Under the pieces are notes generated by a model, which ran no database searches, was not told where the DNA came from, and saw only the letters and a list, made by a program, of their open reading frames with translations. The translations under genes and the position numbers were made by a program. This document shows, one piece after another, positions 45,199 to 56,104 of a stretch of 64,000 bases of DNA (position 1 is the stretch's first letter; each line of letters begins with the position of its first letter). Source of the DNA: Mauremys mutica (lineage: Eukaryota; Chordata; Testudines; Geoemydidae); assembly GCF_020497125.1 (NCBI RefSeq), contig NC_059084.1, positions 9,575,501 to 9,639,500 of the forward strand, in the 5' to 3' direction.

Positions 45199-45605
45199 AG
45201 ATAAGAACATAAGAACATAAGAATGGCCGTACCGGGTCAGACCAAAGGTCCATCTAGCCCAGTATCTGTCTACTGACAGTGGCCAATGCCAGGTGCCCCA
45301 GAGGGAGTGAACCTAACAGGCAATGATCAAGTGATCTCTCTCCTGCCATCCATCTCCATCCTCTGACGAACAGAGGCTAGGGACACCATTCTTACCCATC
45401 CTAGCTAATAGCCATTTATGGACTTAGCCACCATGAATTTATCCAGTCCCCTTTTAAACATTGTTATAGTCCTAGCCTTCACAACCTCCTCAGGTAAGGA
45501 GTTCCACAAGTTGACTGTGCGCTGCGTGAAGAAGAACTTCCTTTTATTTGTTTTAAACCTGCTGCCTATTAATTTCATTTGGTGACCCCTAGTTCTTGTA
45601 TTTAG
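45199..45605 (-). mobile_element. CR1 LINE 3' portion, second subfamily
   Basis: It opens with a 3' tail of repeated ATAAGAACATAAGAACATAA, then GAATGGCCGTACCGGGTCAG, ACCAAAGGTCCATCTAGCCC, AGTGGCCAATGCCAGGTGCC, GGAGTTCCACAAGTTGACTG and CCCTAGTTCTTGTATT. The distinct tail unit separates it from the ATCATAGAAT-tailed copies at 19205 and 38404. 5' truncated; non-coding here. Confidence 0.9.
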
Positions 45606-45609
45606 ATGA

Positions 45610-46200
45610 ATTTTGTTTTGCTCTTTTCTCCTCTACCTACAATAATGAATCACAGTTTCTCCTGCTTTCCATCGTTTCAGAGATGTGCTGCACCTGAGTG
45701 ATGGCAAATGTACTCATCTGTACAGAGATACATGGCCATGTTATTTTATATGCTGTGCGGAAGATATATGGGGTGAAATTTTGGCCCCAGAAATCAACAT
45801 GAGTTGTGCCAATGACTTCGGTGCAGCTGGGATTCCACCCCTCAGTTATAAATGATTTGTGAATTTTTGAGTTCATGTATGGGGAGGGCTACTAGAATTA
45901 GCTTAAACCAGTTTCATTTCTATAACACAGAGCTTGGGAATGTATGAAGCTGGCCATCACAATACTAACCTACAGCATAGACTGTCCTGCTGACAAAACC
46001 CAGCTCTAGGAACTGATTTCATTTTGGGCCCCAATAGCAAACCATTTTGGATCCTAATTCAGAAAGGCATCCTTAATCAGACCAGCACACAAGCTAACTT
46101 GGAGTCTTTAATAAACCAAATAGAAAACACTTAGGAGATATGGCTGTGACAGATATTGCAAACGCATGCAATATATTTGGGGGGCATATTGTATTAGGCA
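45610..46200. other. Unique non-coding DNA
   Basis: Nothing recognised. Confidence 0.35.
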
Positions 46201-46204
46201 TATG

Positions 46205-46670
46205 AATGGTTTATGTATCACTGTGCGCCAGGGATTCTATTCCAGAGGCGGGAGAGTTGCCACAGCTCCACCAGGAACTAAAAACTGCAGGGGGTGATTA
46301 AGGTGAATCATTTAGTTTATAAACACCTCCCGAGAAACTGGTGAGCTTTTAGCATGCATATAGGGACTTTTATTGTTTTCTCTGTAATGCTTTTACCTTA
46401 CAAATAAAGGTGCTTGCTTAGAAAGAGCCATGTGGTAACTTGTAACTGCTGGCAATACACTGTTCATAGCTCTCAGAGAGAAAGCAAAGCACAGGCACTG
46501 GTCTTTAGGCAGTGTGGCTTGCTGGGGCTATCACAGTGCAAGGCAGGGAGCTGTGCAGCCTTAAAGACCCTCGTCAGGAGACAGAGAGATGTGGGTCTCC
46601 ACCCAAGAGAGGTGATGGATGGGAGCCAGAAACCTTAGGTTGGTGCCCTTGAGAGACCATGGAGGGGAAA
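46205..46670 (+). repeat. Possible LTR with polyadenylation signal
   Basis: TGTAATGCTTTTACCTTACA is followed by AATAAA at 46403-46408, then GGTGCTTGCTTAGAAAGAGC, CATGTGGTAACTTGTAACTG and GAGAGAAAGCAAAGCACAGG. The AATAAA followed by such a 3' part is what a retroviral-type or Gypsy LTR R-U5 region looks like, and I recall related reptile repeats. No borders, primer-binding site or coding region are identified. Confidence 0.4.
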
Positions 46671-46679
46671 AACAGGTGC

Positions 46680-48340
46680 AGTTACACTGAAACTGTGACA
46701 ATGTTCATATTACATGGTCTCTGTCATCTATATTACGCCATGAGACGATGTTGCTACTTGTGGCTTTGTGTTGAAGAGAGATCCAGATGACTCCAGTCAA
46801 ATTCGTTGTAACTAATGGCATTAAGCAGAATTCAGAACTGGATACTGTAGCTGTTAGACAGAGCAAGATGAAACTGGTGGAAATATTTTGTTAAAATTCA
46901 TATGGAATTTGTTTTCCATTATGCCATTATTGTGCTGAAGTGCCTCGCTTGTGAATTCTGAACGAGCTAGAGGAGGTGGAAGTGATACAGCCCCATACTG
47001 ATATTGGCCTAATGAATAAAAGCCTGATCGTAGAAGTACTGTCATTGACTACATTGGACATTGGAATGGAGTCTATCCGAAAGGCCCTGCATTCTAGTCC
47101 TACCTACGAGTTCATGTGACAATGTGTACAGACCTCAATAAGAGTTTAACCCTCTTAGTAGAGGAAGGACCACATCTTTCCTAACCCTGCAACCCAGCAA
47201 ATTCCAGCACTCAGGGCAAGAAATCATTCACCTTCAATTAAGTAGAGGGTAAGAGGTAAACCCTTTACTGCTACCTTTTACTCCGACTCAAGACACCCCA
47301 TCACACTGACCTTAATATTTTGTACTTTCCTAGCACACTTGGAACATTACATCACTATCTCCATTTTACAAGGTCGCACAACAAACTGATTGTGCATACA
47401 GATTTGGCAGTTATGTATTTGAATGCCTAATTTGTTTATAAATCCTAACAAATTAAGCACTCAAATCTTTGGGGTTGGTGTTTTTCTAACAATAGTATTC
47501 TCAGATTGTTCAGACAAGATTTGTACAAAGGCCTGTATTGTAGAATGTTCCTAGATGCTACCTGCATTATGTACAGTAGTTCCCACTAGAAATAAATTCC
47601 CCAGGCACTTGATATTTCTTTATTTTTCCTTACTTGAAGGTTGAAGCTAGCATTACATTTGTATACTTGGACGAACCTGCTTTCTGTGTTGTATGCTTCA
47701 GGATCATATTCAGTAAGTAAATATAATGGAACAGTTGTGCTTTGATCCTCTCAACTATCGCTTCCATTTGGCATCAAAGCTGTTCACATATATCCATTTG
47801 CAGACAAAATGGGGACTCCTTTCATAACAGACAAACAGAAGTAATTGGCAGCAGTTTTCTTGTATTTCTCATTGTTTTCAATTATTTTTATCAGCCAAGA
47901 ATAGCAATAAGTGAACCATGTGATCCTAATGCTATTATCTTTAATGCATGATGAAAACGCCACAATTACAGTGGGCACGCTGCAAACCTCATCAATTGCC
48001 ATCCATAACTCAGTAACATACTTCTATTATTGTACTATTCCTTATGCTAACAACAGGAGAAGGTAGAGAACTTTGTAAACATGGTTTCAAAGGTTATCTA
48101 AGTCAAAACTGGAAAGTTTTACCACATGGTAAACTAATGATCTGAAGGGGAAGGGGGGAATACATTTTGCTAAGCAAATTGAAGGGAATAAAATAAAAAT
48201 GCAAAAAAGCCCTTTTCTTTTTTCTGTGGAAGAGTTGCACTTTTTAATTATCTTGGATTGTGAACGTATAGCACTACAGGAGCCCATTTTGCAATTAAAT
48301 CTATCCATAGATGCATACAGCCCCCATCACTACAGTAGCA
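46680..48340. other. Unique AT-rich DNA, weak MIR trace near 47300-47385
   Basis: CTTTCCTAGCACACTTGG and CACTATCTCCATTTTACAAGG around 47330-47375 suggest a worn reverse MIR. 47860-47990 is AT-rich and complex. No gene. Confidence 0.35.
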
Positions 48341-48344
48341 GAGC

Positions 48345-48542
48345 ACCTCACAACCAGTAATAGATTTTATCCTCACAACACCCTTGTGAGGTAGGGCAGT
48401 GCTGTATCCCCATGTTACAGGTCGGAAAACTGAGGCACAAGAAAGATTAAGTGACTTGCCCAGGGAATCAGGGGCTGAGACAGGAATTGGCTGCAGATCC
48501 CTTGACTCCCAGTTCAGTTCCCAATCCACTAGACCCATCCAA
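48345..48542 (-). mobile_element. MIR SINE
   Basis: TCCTCACAACACCCTTGTGA, GGTAGGGCAGTGCTGTATCC, CCATGTTACAGGTCGGAAAA, CTGAGGCACAAGAAAGATTA, AGTGACTTGCCCAGGGAATC and CCAATCCACTAGACC give nearly the whole MIR in reverse orientation. It is the most complete MIR in the window. Confidence 0.9.
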
Positions 48543-48604
48543 CATTTATGAGTTTTATCTATACACCGAACAATCATAGACTTACCTCGGACTACATTTC
48601 TCTC

Positions 48605-48715
48605 CATTAAGCCTGAGATTTTCATAGGATTCTAACCCCCTTAGGTGACCAACTCCCACTAAAAGCCCATCGGATTTGGGTGCCAAGCTCCCATAGGCTC
48701 CTTTGAAAACCCTAG
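48605..48715. repeat. Foldback repeat, GAGATTTTCA type
   Basis: CCTGAGATTTTCATAGGATT and GCTCCTTTGAAAACCCTAGC flank a centre with CAACTCCCACTAAAAGCCC. Same family as 7000-7125 and 61905-62105. Confidence 0.5.
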
Positions 48716-48964
48716 CTTTAATCTATAAATTCCCAATCCATCTCTAAAAATCATTCCTTCCTGATGGCTTGTCTGATTCAGTCACTCATTTTTGTCCACC
48801 TGATGCTCTCTTTGTTCTCCTTCAAATTCCAAAGTCACTGCCTCCAGGAATTCTTTCAGTGCTAGTCTCCTTAGAAATGATCTCCTCTATCCTGAATGAT
48901 TGCCTCACATTTTATCCTCTTTCTCTGAGGGTCTTGAAGTGGTGGGAGCGTTGCTGGTGACTTC

Positions 48965-49090
48965 CATTGGGAGCAGGACCCAGGCCCTTAGATTGTAAAC
49001 TCTTTGGAGCAAGGACTGTGCATTAATCTATGTCTTGCTAAGTGCTGTGTACATTTATGCAGCTGTATAAAAGATTAATAATAAAACTCT
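48965..49090 (+). mobile_element. L2-clade LINE 3' end
   Basis: CTTAGATTGTAAACTCTTTG, GAGCAAGGACTGTGCATTAA, GCTAAGTGCTGTGTACATTT and a TTAATAATAAAA tail. The preceding 48740-48960 may be its degraded coding end. Confidence 0.7.
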
Positions 49091-49109
49091 TTATTCAGCT
49101 CTTATAGCC

Positions 49110-49465
49110 TACTCCTGATTCTGCTTTGCCAACACCAAGCCTTCCCCACAAATACCCTCTCATGTTCTCCCAGGCCTGGAAGGAGCTCCCCGTAAAATCT
49201 GCAGAATTGCTACATTATTCTACTTTAAATCTCACCTAAAACTGATCTCTGCTGTAATGCCTTGAAAGCACTTGACAATGATTAGGCAGCTGATGTGCTG
49301 TCACTGCTATTTTTTATTGTCTCACAGTTTCCTTGTGCAGGGACCATCTTTTCATTATATATAGCTACCACACTTAGCACAATGGGGATGCAATCCTTAT
49401 GTGAGGCCATTAGGTGCCTCTGGAATTATCATTAATAGTATCATTAATAATCAGTTTAATAATCA
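49110..49465 (+). mobile_element. L2-clade LINE, ORF2 end plus 3' UTR
   Basis: The segment near 49170 reads in one frame as QAWKELPVKSAELLHYSTLN, which has the form of the L2 ORF2 C-terminal motif (WN-LP-R...FK--L). It then runs into CTTAGCACAATGGGGATGC, GCCATTAGGTGCCTCTGG and AATTATCATTAATAGTATC. It is a second L2 copy directly after that at 48965-49090, in the same orientation. Confidence 0.65.
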
Positions 49466-49469
49466 TTGG

Positions 49470-50320
49470 TGATTTATGATTAAAATTAATAATATGTAAT
49501 GCATCATCTTATCCAATATTCACAATCACTTGTAAAACAGTTACTATTGAGATCTATACTTTAAGAGAACCGTCAAAATTGTATGACAATAAACTTGTGC
49601 TTAACTCCTTTGACAGTAAATGAAAATGCTATCTCAATTCTTGTTGTTTTTTCTTAATTTTTTTAAAGTCTATTCTTTAAAAATAAATCACACTCCACAG
49701 CTCAGATCTTCATGATCAAGTTTTTGTACCAGACTGTTCTAAAAGAAAGAGGAAGCAATCAGTATATTTCTACTATAGAACTATGGTTTCTCATCGCAAA
49801 AGCGTACAAACTGTCAAAAGGTGGTATGAACCCGGACAACAACTTCTTTAATTGGCTTAGCATCATTCTGGATTTAGGGTTCAATTAATGAAGTTGTCCA
49901 CCTTTTTATACTGTATATACTTACTGGTAGGTGGATATTTGGCTGTGAAAACTGGGTCTGATATTCCATTCTAGGAGTGTTAGCTATGGACATGGTTTGT
50001 GAGTCAGGATAAGCTTGCACTGAAGTTTTAGGAATACTATCCAAACTGTTGCCCAAATTATGCATCTAATTGTTTAATATTCATGCAACCCTTGTGATCA
50101 TGATTTTGCCAGAACTGGGGGAAAAAAAAGTTGGTGGGAGTAGATGGAAAATGGTGTCTGTTCAGTTGCACTTACACTGTTTTGTGTATGCAGTCCCACG
50201 TGCATCTCAAGCTAGAGTTTGGCTTCTTTTTTTTTAATTTGCACCCAGAAAACTTTAAAGCACCCCATACATGAATCCTTCTAAAAAAATGCGTCCTGGC
50301 TTTGATCTTGCATATTTCAT
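49470..50320. other. Unique AT-rich DNA
   Basis: No features recognised. Confidence 0.35.
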
Positions 50321-50332
50321 AACACTGCCTCA

Positions 50333-50455
50333 TAGGGTGTCCAGATGTCCTGATTTTATAGGGACACTCCTGATTTTGGGGACTTTTTCTTATATAGGCT
50401 CCTATTACCCCCCACCCCCATCCTGATTTTTCACATTTGCTGTCTGGTCACCCTA
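50333..50455 (-). mobile_element. hAT-type element, TAGGGTGACCAGA family, copy B
   Basis: Ends TAGGGTGTCCAGA and TCTGGTCACCCTA are flanked by the identical 8-bp duplication CTGCCTCA (50325-50332 and 50456-50463). The body aligns throughout, reversed, with the nested copy at 19936-20063, including the TATATAGGCTCCTATTACC phrase. 123 bp, non-coding. Confidence 0.95.
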
Positions 50456-50469
50456 CTGCCTCATGAAAT

Positions 50470-52240
50470 GAGAAACAATGACATTTGCTCCCTAGAGTCT
50501 TCCATAGTGCATGAGCCTCACAATTAACTAGGCCAGCTCCTGAAGTGCCCTATGCAACTGTGCAGTCCAAGAGCCATGGAAAGTGCATTTCTGCAAATCT
50601 TTGGAAAACCTGCACAGTAGGACTTCGAGGATGGGTGGCATGATGAAGGTGTGATGGGAGGAATTGCTTGGTCCACTTTCAGGTAGATCCCACCCACACA
50701 CACACCCACACACATAGAATCATATGGATCAAACGTTTCTTAAGGAGGATGGCCAAGCTTCATCCACTACTCCCCTCTCCCTAACCATCAATAACCGTCA
50801 GTGGGAAAATTATTGGTGCTATGATCTTGCAAAACAAGGCAAGGCTATGAATTCCTACTGTCAGCCTCTCTGGGTTGCCGCAGCTTCATGACACCAGAGC
50901 CATTCACCCAGGCTCACTGGCTTGTTCAATAAAGGCTCAAGCCCCAGGTACTAACAAAAACAACAAGCTGGTTTTGATTAATCTATAGCTCATTGTCCAG
51001 CTAAAATCCCTGTCAAATGCCTTTGTTGGCCACTTGCTATGAGCCAAGGACGTGATTTCATTACATACCCATGAAAAGAGAGAAATATACCATACAATCA
51101 CTGGGATCCCTAAGACATTTTCTAATTTTTATCTGACCTTTTCCTGAAATGTTATCATGTAAATGTACTTTCCATTTGGGCCATTTAACAGAATACAAGG
51201 GCCAGAGAGAAAATAGAAGTTTTTTAAAATACATATATAGCTCCAGTAAATAAAGCTCTGAATGAAAAATTGATGCAACTTTTCTTTTTTACCTTTTTTT
51301 CCCCTTATCAGAAATGCACTGAGCCTTATCTCACCAAATATATTCACTGATCTCGGCTATTCATTAAAAGTAATAGAACAGAGAAATAACTTTGGTACAC
51401 AGCGGTTTCAACATTTTTTGTTTAGATTCTTCAATAAATCATATTGTCAGAGGTTACTTTATTTTACTATTGTGTCACTGTAAAAGAATGAACTGTATTT
51501 TGAAAATTTCCGTCCTTGTTGCTTAAGCTCTGCTCCACTAAGTTTAAAACACTGACAATTCCAGCCATAATTTACTCCTTGGAACAGGTCATTAAGTACG
51601 CATTGCTGCTTCATACTTCCTCTTTGATCCATTGCCTTTTATAAAATATAGAAATATTCTAAATAGTCTCCAAGGAGAGAATTTTCTTCTAGGTTGTATT
51701 TAACTATGAATCATAATACATAATTTACCCACCCATCCACTCTCCCGTGATATGCTGGCATGTTGCTTTCATTAAAGTCAGCCATATGGCAGTTCAATCA
51801 TTTGTCACAGAGGATTGATTGAGAAATAATAAGGTTAATTCCATTACCATAGCTAAGTGATCTACGCACCAGTAAGGTGGGTCGTATCTTCTGACTTTCC
51901 TGGAGATAATATGATCACTTTTGCAGCAGTCCACTGGGGGCTGTCATAGTTGATAATTGAAACCTGATATGATTTGGTGTGTAACAACCATGTGTCAGGT
52001 CACGTTGCCTGAGAAGACATTATGGAGCTATAAGCTTCTCTCATATGCCAATCAAAGCTGTTAATTACACAGCTGGGAATGGTCACTGTAATGATGTAGC
52101 TAATCTCTAGGGAGGAAATTCATCTTCATCTTTCTCCTCCGAAGAAATGTACTCTGTCACCCACGAGGGAGTATGTTAGTACCTTTTTGAATTAAATCAT
52201 CATGTCACAATTACAGGAATGTTTCTACAGATCAGCTCAA
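50470..52240. other. Unique DNA, candidate conserved element 51720-52135
   Basis: (CA)n-like CACACACACCCACACACA lies near 50695-50712. The 51720-52135 stretch is repeat-free and complex, with TTGATTGAGAAATAATAAGG, GATAATTGAAACC, CTGTTAATTACACAGCTG and GTAATGATGTAGCTAATC. It has the texture of a developmental enhancer, but conservation cannot be tested here. Confidence 0.3.
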
Positions 52241-52244
52241 GAAA

Positions 52245-52327
52245 GGCCTGAGCCTGCAAACTTTCCCACTGGGTCAGTGGGATAAATCACGTGAACAAGA
52301 GTCATGTAGTTAGGAGCTTGCAGGACC
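52245..52327. repeat. Foldback repeat, GCCTGAGCCTGCAAA type
   Basis: GGCCTGAGCCTGCAAACTTT is mirrored loosely by GGAGCTTGCAGGACCGTG, with CCCACTGGGTCAGTGGG in the centre. Confidence 0.5.
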
Positions 52328-52329
52328 GT

Positions 52330-53770
52330 GTGCAAAGGAAGCATCTATATTGTCATGGTGCTATGGTGCCAAATGTTGACATCCCTACTGTTGACCAGTT
52401 CTTTTCCCTGCTACACAGAACACCTAGGTTCACAGACAGACTCTTGAGCTGAAGAAGTATGTCGTTGATTCACTGCATCAGTGAGGGATCAGTGCACCGA
52501 AACAGGGCACAGCATAGGGTTGAATGCAAGCACACCCTCACATTTAAGTGCCCACCTTAAATACACTGTTACAAAAAGGTATTCATTATATATTGTATAA
52601 ACACTTTTCTTCCTAACACTATGATTAGTTTGCTAATTCAGTTGTTTACCTGATTGGACTGCTGGCCAAGTAGTTTACCTGATCAGGTTGCTAGCTCAGC
52701 TGTTTTTTTACATGGCTGTTTGCTTTCTTTGTCAGACAAGCAGGCATCTTTTCACATGTCCCAAAACCCAAAATATACATTCCACATATTACATCCTACA
52801 CTTATTCACAATGACTAGTACCTTACTATGCAAGCAGTCCCACTGTAATCCATATTGCACTAATAAATTATATGTAGGGCCAGGCAGATTCTCATTAAGG
52901 TACAATTTTGTACAAAGGACAATTATTTTTATAAATACAAGGTAATAACTGAATAAGTAGCTCCAGCATCCTAATGTATGGATACATTTTGCAATCCATC
53001 CTCCAAATGGTCCATGAATTCACCTGACAAATCAGGTTGATCTATTTTTTAAGTTTATTTTTTGATTTGTATTAATTATTTAAATGAAATCTATGTATAA
53101 AAATAATGTATTTACAAGTCTAGACATCTGAATATTCAAGCGCCATTCCTCATCCCATGCAGTAACAATTGATTAGCTGTACCTAGAGAAAATTTGTCAA
53201 AGAGTATCTGCCAATATTAACATCTGCCAGCTGTTCCCCTTTATAGTCAGCAGCAGAAAGAAATGATTCTGCCTCTTGGGAGAGCTTTCAAAGTTTCCCA
53301 TCTCAATTTGCAGTTTGCATTTCTCAGAGGTGTGAATATGAATAATATTACAATTCTCCACGGCTTCATCTATCAAATGTTTAAACCGATGACAAGATCC
53401 TAGTAACAAAACACTGGGACATTTTTATATCCCCTGGACTGTTCTACCAGCAGAAAATATCAGGGTCAGCTTAAATGGGGTGTGATCTAAAATGAACTCT
53501 GGGAGTAGAATTGACCCAATGTAGGGAAAGGAAAAGGGAAAGATCTGTGCAAATGCACATGCAGGAATGGTGCCTTAGTGAGAACAAAGTTAGATCTTAG
53601 CAGAAATGTGCAGATCAGACCAGACATTTTAAAAAAAAAACAGAGCTGAAATTTCAAAGCCACACAGAGGATTTGAATGATGCTCAATTCCTAGTAATTT
53701 TAGTGGGGATATTGCATCCAAATTCCTTAGGAGGCTTTGAAGCTCTCAGCACAAAGTATCAATAAATGTT
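52330..53770. other. Unique AT-rich DNA
   Basis: No gene or repeat recognised. A10 at 53631-53640. Confidence 0.35.
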
Positions 53771-53776
53771 CAAGAC

Positions 53777-53872
53777 CCGACCCTGATCTCACTCACACCA
53801 GCATACCCTAGGACCAACTCCACTAAAATCTATGCAGTAATACTCTAACTGAGATCACAATCAGGCCCTGGG
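53777..53872. repeat. Foldback repeat, ACCCTGATCTCAC type
   Basis: GACCCTGATCTCACTCACAC and TGAGATCACAATCAGGCCC are inverted relatives at the ends. GGGCCTGATC-type family. Confidence 0.5.
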
Positions 53873-53879
53873 AGCTTAC

Positions 53880-54865
53880 TAGCCAAGGAGAAATGATGTG
53901 CAGTGGTGAAGTCAAAGCCAAATTCTATTGCCACCAATGCCAGAAATCATGGTATTCTTCCTAGAATGAGAGGCTGTATCTCAGGGGCTAATAGCACAAC
54001 AAATCTCCCTCCCCTCCCACAAAGTGGTGGTGGTGGTGTTGATCAACAACAGTGACAATGTTTCATTGCAATGTATGATGCTGCACATGATATCACTTGA
54101 GGAAAGCCTATATACAGCTGTCATCATTAACTGCGACCCAGTCTCCTCCTCTGTCCTTACAACAGGAAGGAAGAGGTAAATCCTGTCTCTTCCATATGGT
54201 GCTTCCTGGTAATGGAGCCACTGCTGCTATGTTGTGTAAGCTGTGGTGTGGGAGTGCAGAGGGCAGGTATCCCTGTGTGTCATGGCACCCCATGGTACAG
54301 GGGATGACAGCATGCCAGGAGTGGGTGGATTCATGCCAAGTGAGGTGTGGGGCTGGGGTGTCCAATGCTACATGGATCCTCCTCATTCTCTGGAGAGTGT
54401 ACGTTAGGACCAGGAGTGGACTTGTCATGGGCTGGCTGGCTCTTTAAGGCAAGCTGAGGTCAGCCTAGCCTGTGACCTAGCAACCCCAGGAATATTTAGT
54501 GACCACAAGTGACTCTGTTAGGGAAATTTAATTATAGTGACTTACCCCAGCTGCAGGGCGAAGTGAGAAAGGACTTAAATAGAGCTGAATTCAGTCAAGG
54601 AGAAAAGAACAAGGAAGATTCCCTTTCAGAAAAAGGTGTGGAGGAGGTCAAGCTGAAAGATACCCACAGGGAGCAGCATAGGCTCATGTGGGGCAAATCC
54701 TGAGACAGGGGCAGGAAGATTCCTGAGGTAAACAACCAGCATCTGTGGGGGAAGGCAGAGAGGGAGTGTGGGGAATCCTGCTAACAATCTAAACTCTGAA
54801 GTGCCCCAAAGTAGAGGCAAGGCAGAGAACTTCAGTGGGGCCTGAGGGGACAGAAGAAGCTAGTA
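53880..54865. other. Non-coding DNA, partly GC-rich
   Basis: (GGT)n-like GGTGGTGGTGGTGTTG lies near 54026-54040. 54230-54480 is GC-rich and may be an old retroelement piece (GGCTCTTTAAGGCAAGCTG), unproven. The paired frames at 54097-54447 and 54108-54428 are antisense shadows of each other. Confidence 0.35.
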
Positions 54866-54873
54866 GTGTAGAG

Positions 54874-55206
54874 CAGTGGTTCTCAAACTAGGGCCGCCGC
54901 TTGTTCAGGGAAAGCCCCTGGCAGGCTGGGCTGGCTTGTTTACCTGCCGCGTCCGCAGGTTTGGCCGATCGCGGCTCCCAGTGGCCGTGGTTCACTGCTC
55001 CAGGCCAATGGGGGCGGCAGGAAGCAGCGGCCAGTACATCCCTCGGCCCGCGCCACTTCCTGCAGTCCCCATTGGCTTGGAGTGGCAAACTGCAGCCACT
55101 GGGAGCCGCGATTGGCCAAACCTGCGGACATGGCAGGTAAACAAATGGGCCCGGCCTGCCAGGTGCTTTCCCTGAACAAGCGGCGGCCCTAGTTTGAGAA
55201 CCACTG
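54874..55206. mobile_element. Foldback hAT-type element, 333 bp
   Basis: An identical 8-bp duplication GTGTAGAG (54866-54873 and 55207-55214) flanks ends CAGTGGTTCTCAAACTAGGG and its inverted copy CCCTAGTTTGAGAACCACTG. The inverted repeat continues for about 150 bp per arm with few mismatches, so the two strands even give near-identical starting peptides in both directions. It encodes no transposase and would form a very long hairpin when single-stranded. Confidence 0.95.
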
Positions 55207-55231
55207 GTGTAGAGATTTATTTTGGACTTAT

Positions 55232-55258
55232 GTATCAGAGGGGTAGCCGTGTTAACCT
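55232..55258 (-). mobile_element. Penelope-like repeat, terminal fragment
   Basis: TGTATCAGAGGGGTAGCCGT followed by GTTAA is the terminus of the family at 1956 and 17075 only; the body is missing after about 25 bp. Confidence 0.6.
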
Positions 55259-55259
55259 G

Positions 55260-56030
55260 GAAGGATACTGCACCCTTAAGGGACCTGGCTAGAGGGCCAG
55301 GCCCTGGAAGACTCTCAGAAAGGGACTGTGCAAATGGCCATTAAGGGTGTCAGAGATGACGATCCCACACAAAGCTGCCTTTGAGTATGAGAGGGTGCCC
55401 AGGAGGTGAGGGTGCATTATAATAGGACTACAATTTCCCTTAGGGCATTTGGGCTGGGCTGTAGCAGGTTCTTTTGAGCCTGACCACAGTGTCACAGACA
55501 CCACTGCTCGGAACTGTTGGAAGGCATTTGCTTTTTAATGGTGACCTATTTAAAGACTCCATCTGCCGTGTGTTAAAACAACTGGTCTCAATCTTAGGAT
55601 AAACATAGGTGGAATTGCTCCTTTTCTTATATTAACTTTCTGCTGTGCTATTCAATAGAAGAGCAGAAAACTTGAGACAAACTAGCCATTACCACTCACA
55701 CTAATGTCCGTTTAAAAAACAAAAAGATTATATGGTGGAGTAACTTCACGTCCTCTTCTATTAATTTTATATCAGCTGGAAAAATTCATCACTTGGGGTT
55801 GAGTCTGTTTTGGGCCATAACAATTAATCACAAAAGCATAAGTGAAGTAGGAATGCTCAGCAGTGTTGTTCAAGTGTTTTTTTGGCAACATCATTGTTGT
55901 TCAGACTAATAAGAAACTCAGAAAACCAGTTAAAATGACAACCATCCTGGCAGGTGTGATTTGTTGATTGGACAACATAACCCCCAAAGCAACAGGACAA
56001 GCTAATTTATCACATATATATGTGGGTCAA
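55260..56030. other. Unique non-coding DNA
   Basis: GC-richer at 55260-55500, AT-rich after. No gene recognised. Confidence 0.35.
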
Positions 56031-56035
56031 ACCCT

Positions 56036-56099
56036 CAGCTGGTGTAACTCAGCATAGCCTCATCTACTTCAATGCAGCTACGGTGACTTACACCAGCTG
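56036..56099. repeat. Short palindromic repeat, CAGCTGGTGTAA arms
   Basis: CAGCTGGTGTAA (56036-56047) and TTACACCAGCTG (56088-56099) are perfect 12-bp inverted repeats with a 40-bp centre. An old, widespread amniote-like repeat style. Confidence 0.75.
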
Positions 56100-56104
56100 C
56101 CTAT

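Noticed and set aside
45355..45400. CTGACGA in the CR1 copy as a further hammerhead core
   Set aside because: It is followed by ACAGAGGCTAGGG with no hairpin and no GAAA at the right distance, so it is a chance match inside CR1.
50708..50770. CATAGAATCATATGGATC as a CR1 3' end
   Set aside because: Only the first dozen bases resemble a CR1 tail; the following sequence lacks the GGAAGGGACC and CATCTAGTCC-type phrases.
54876..55204. Frames on both strands beginning with nearly the same peptide
   Set aside because: This is a direct result of the inverted-repeat structure of the element at 54874-55206, not two genes.
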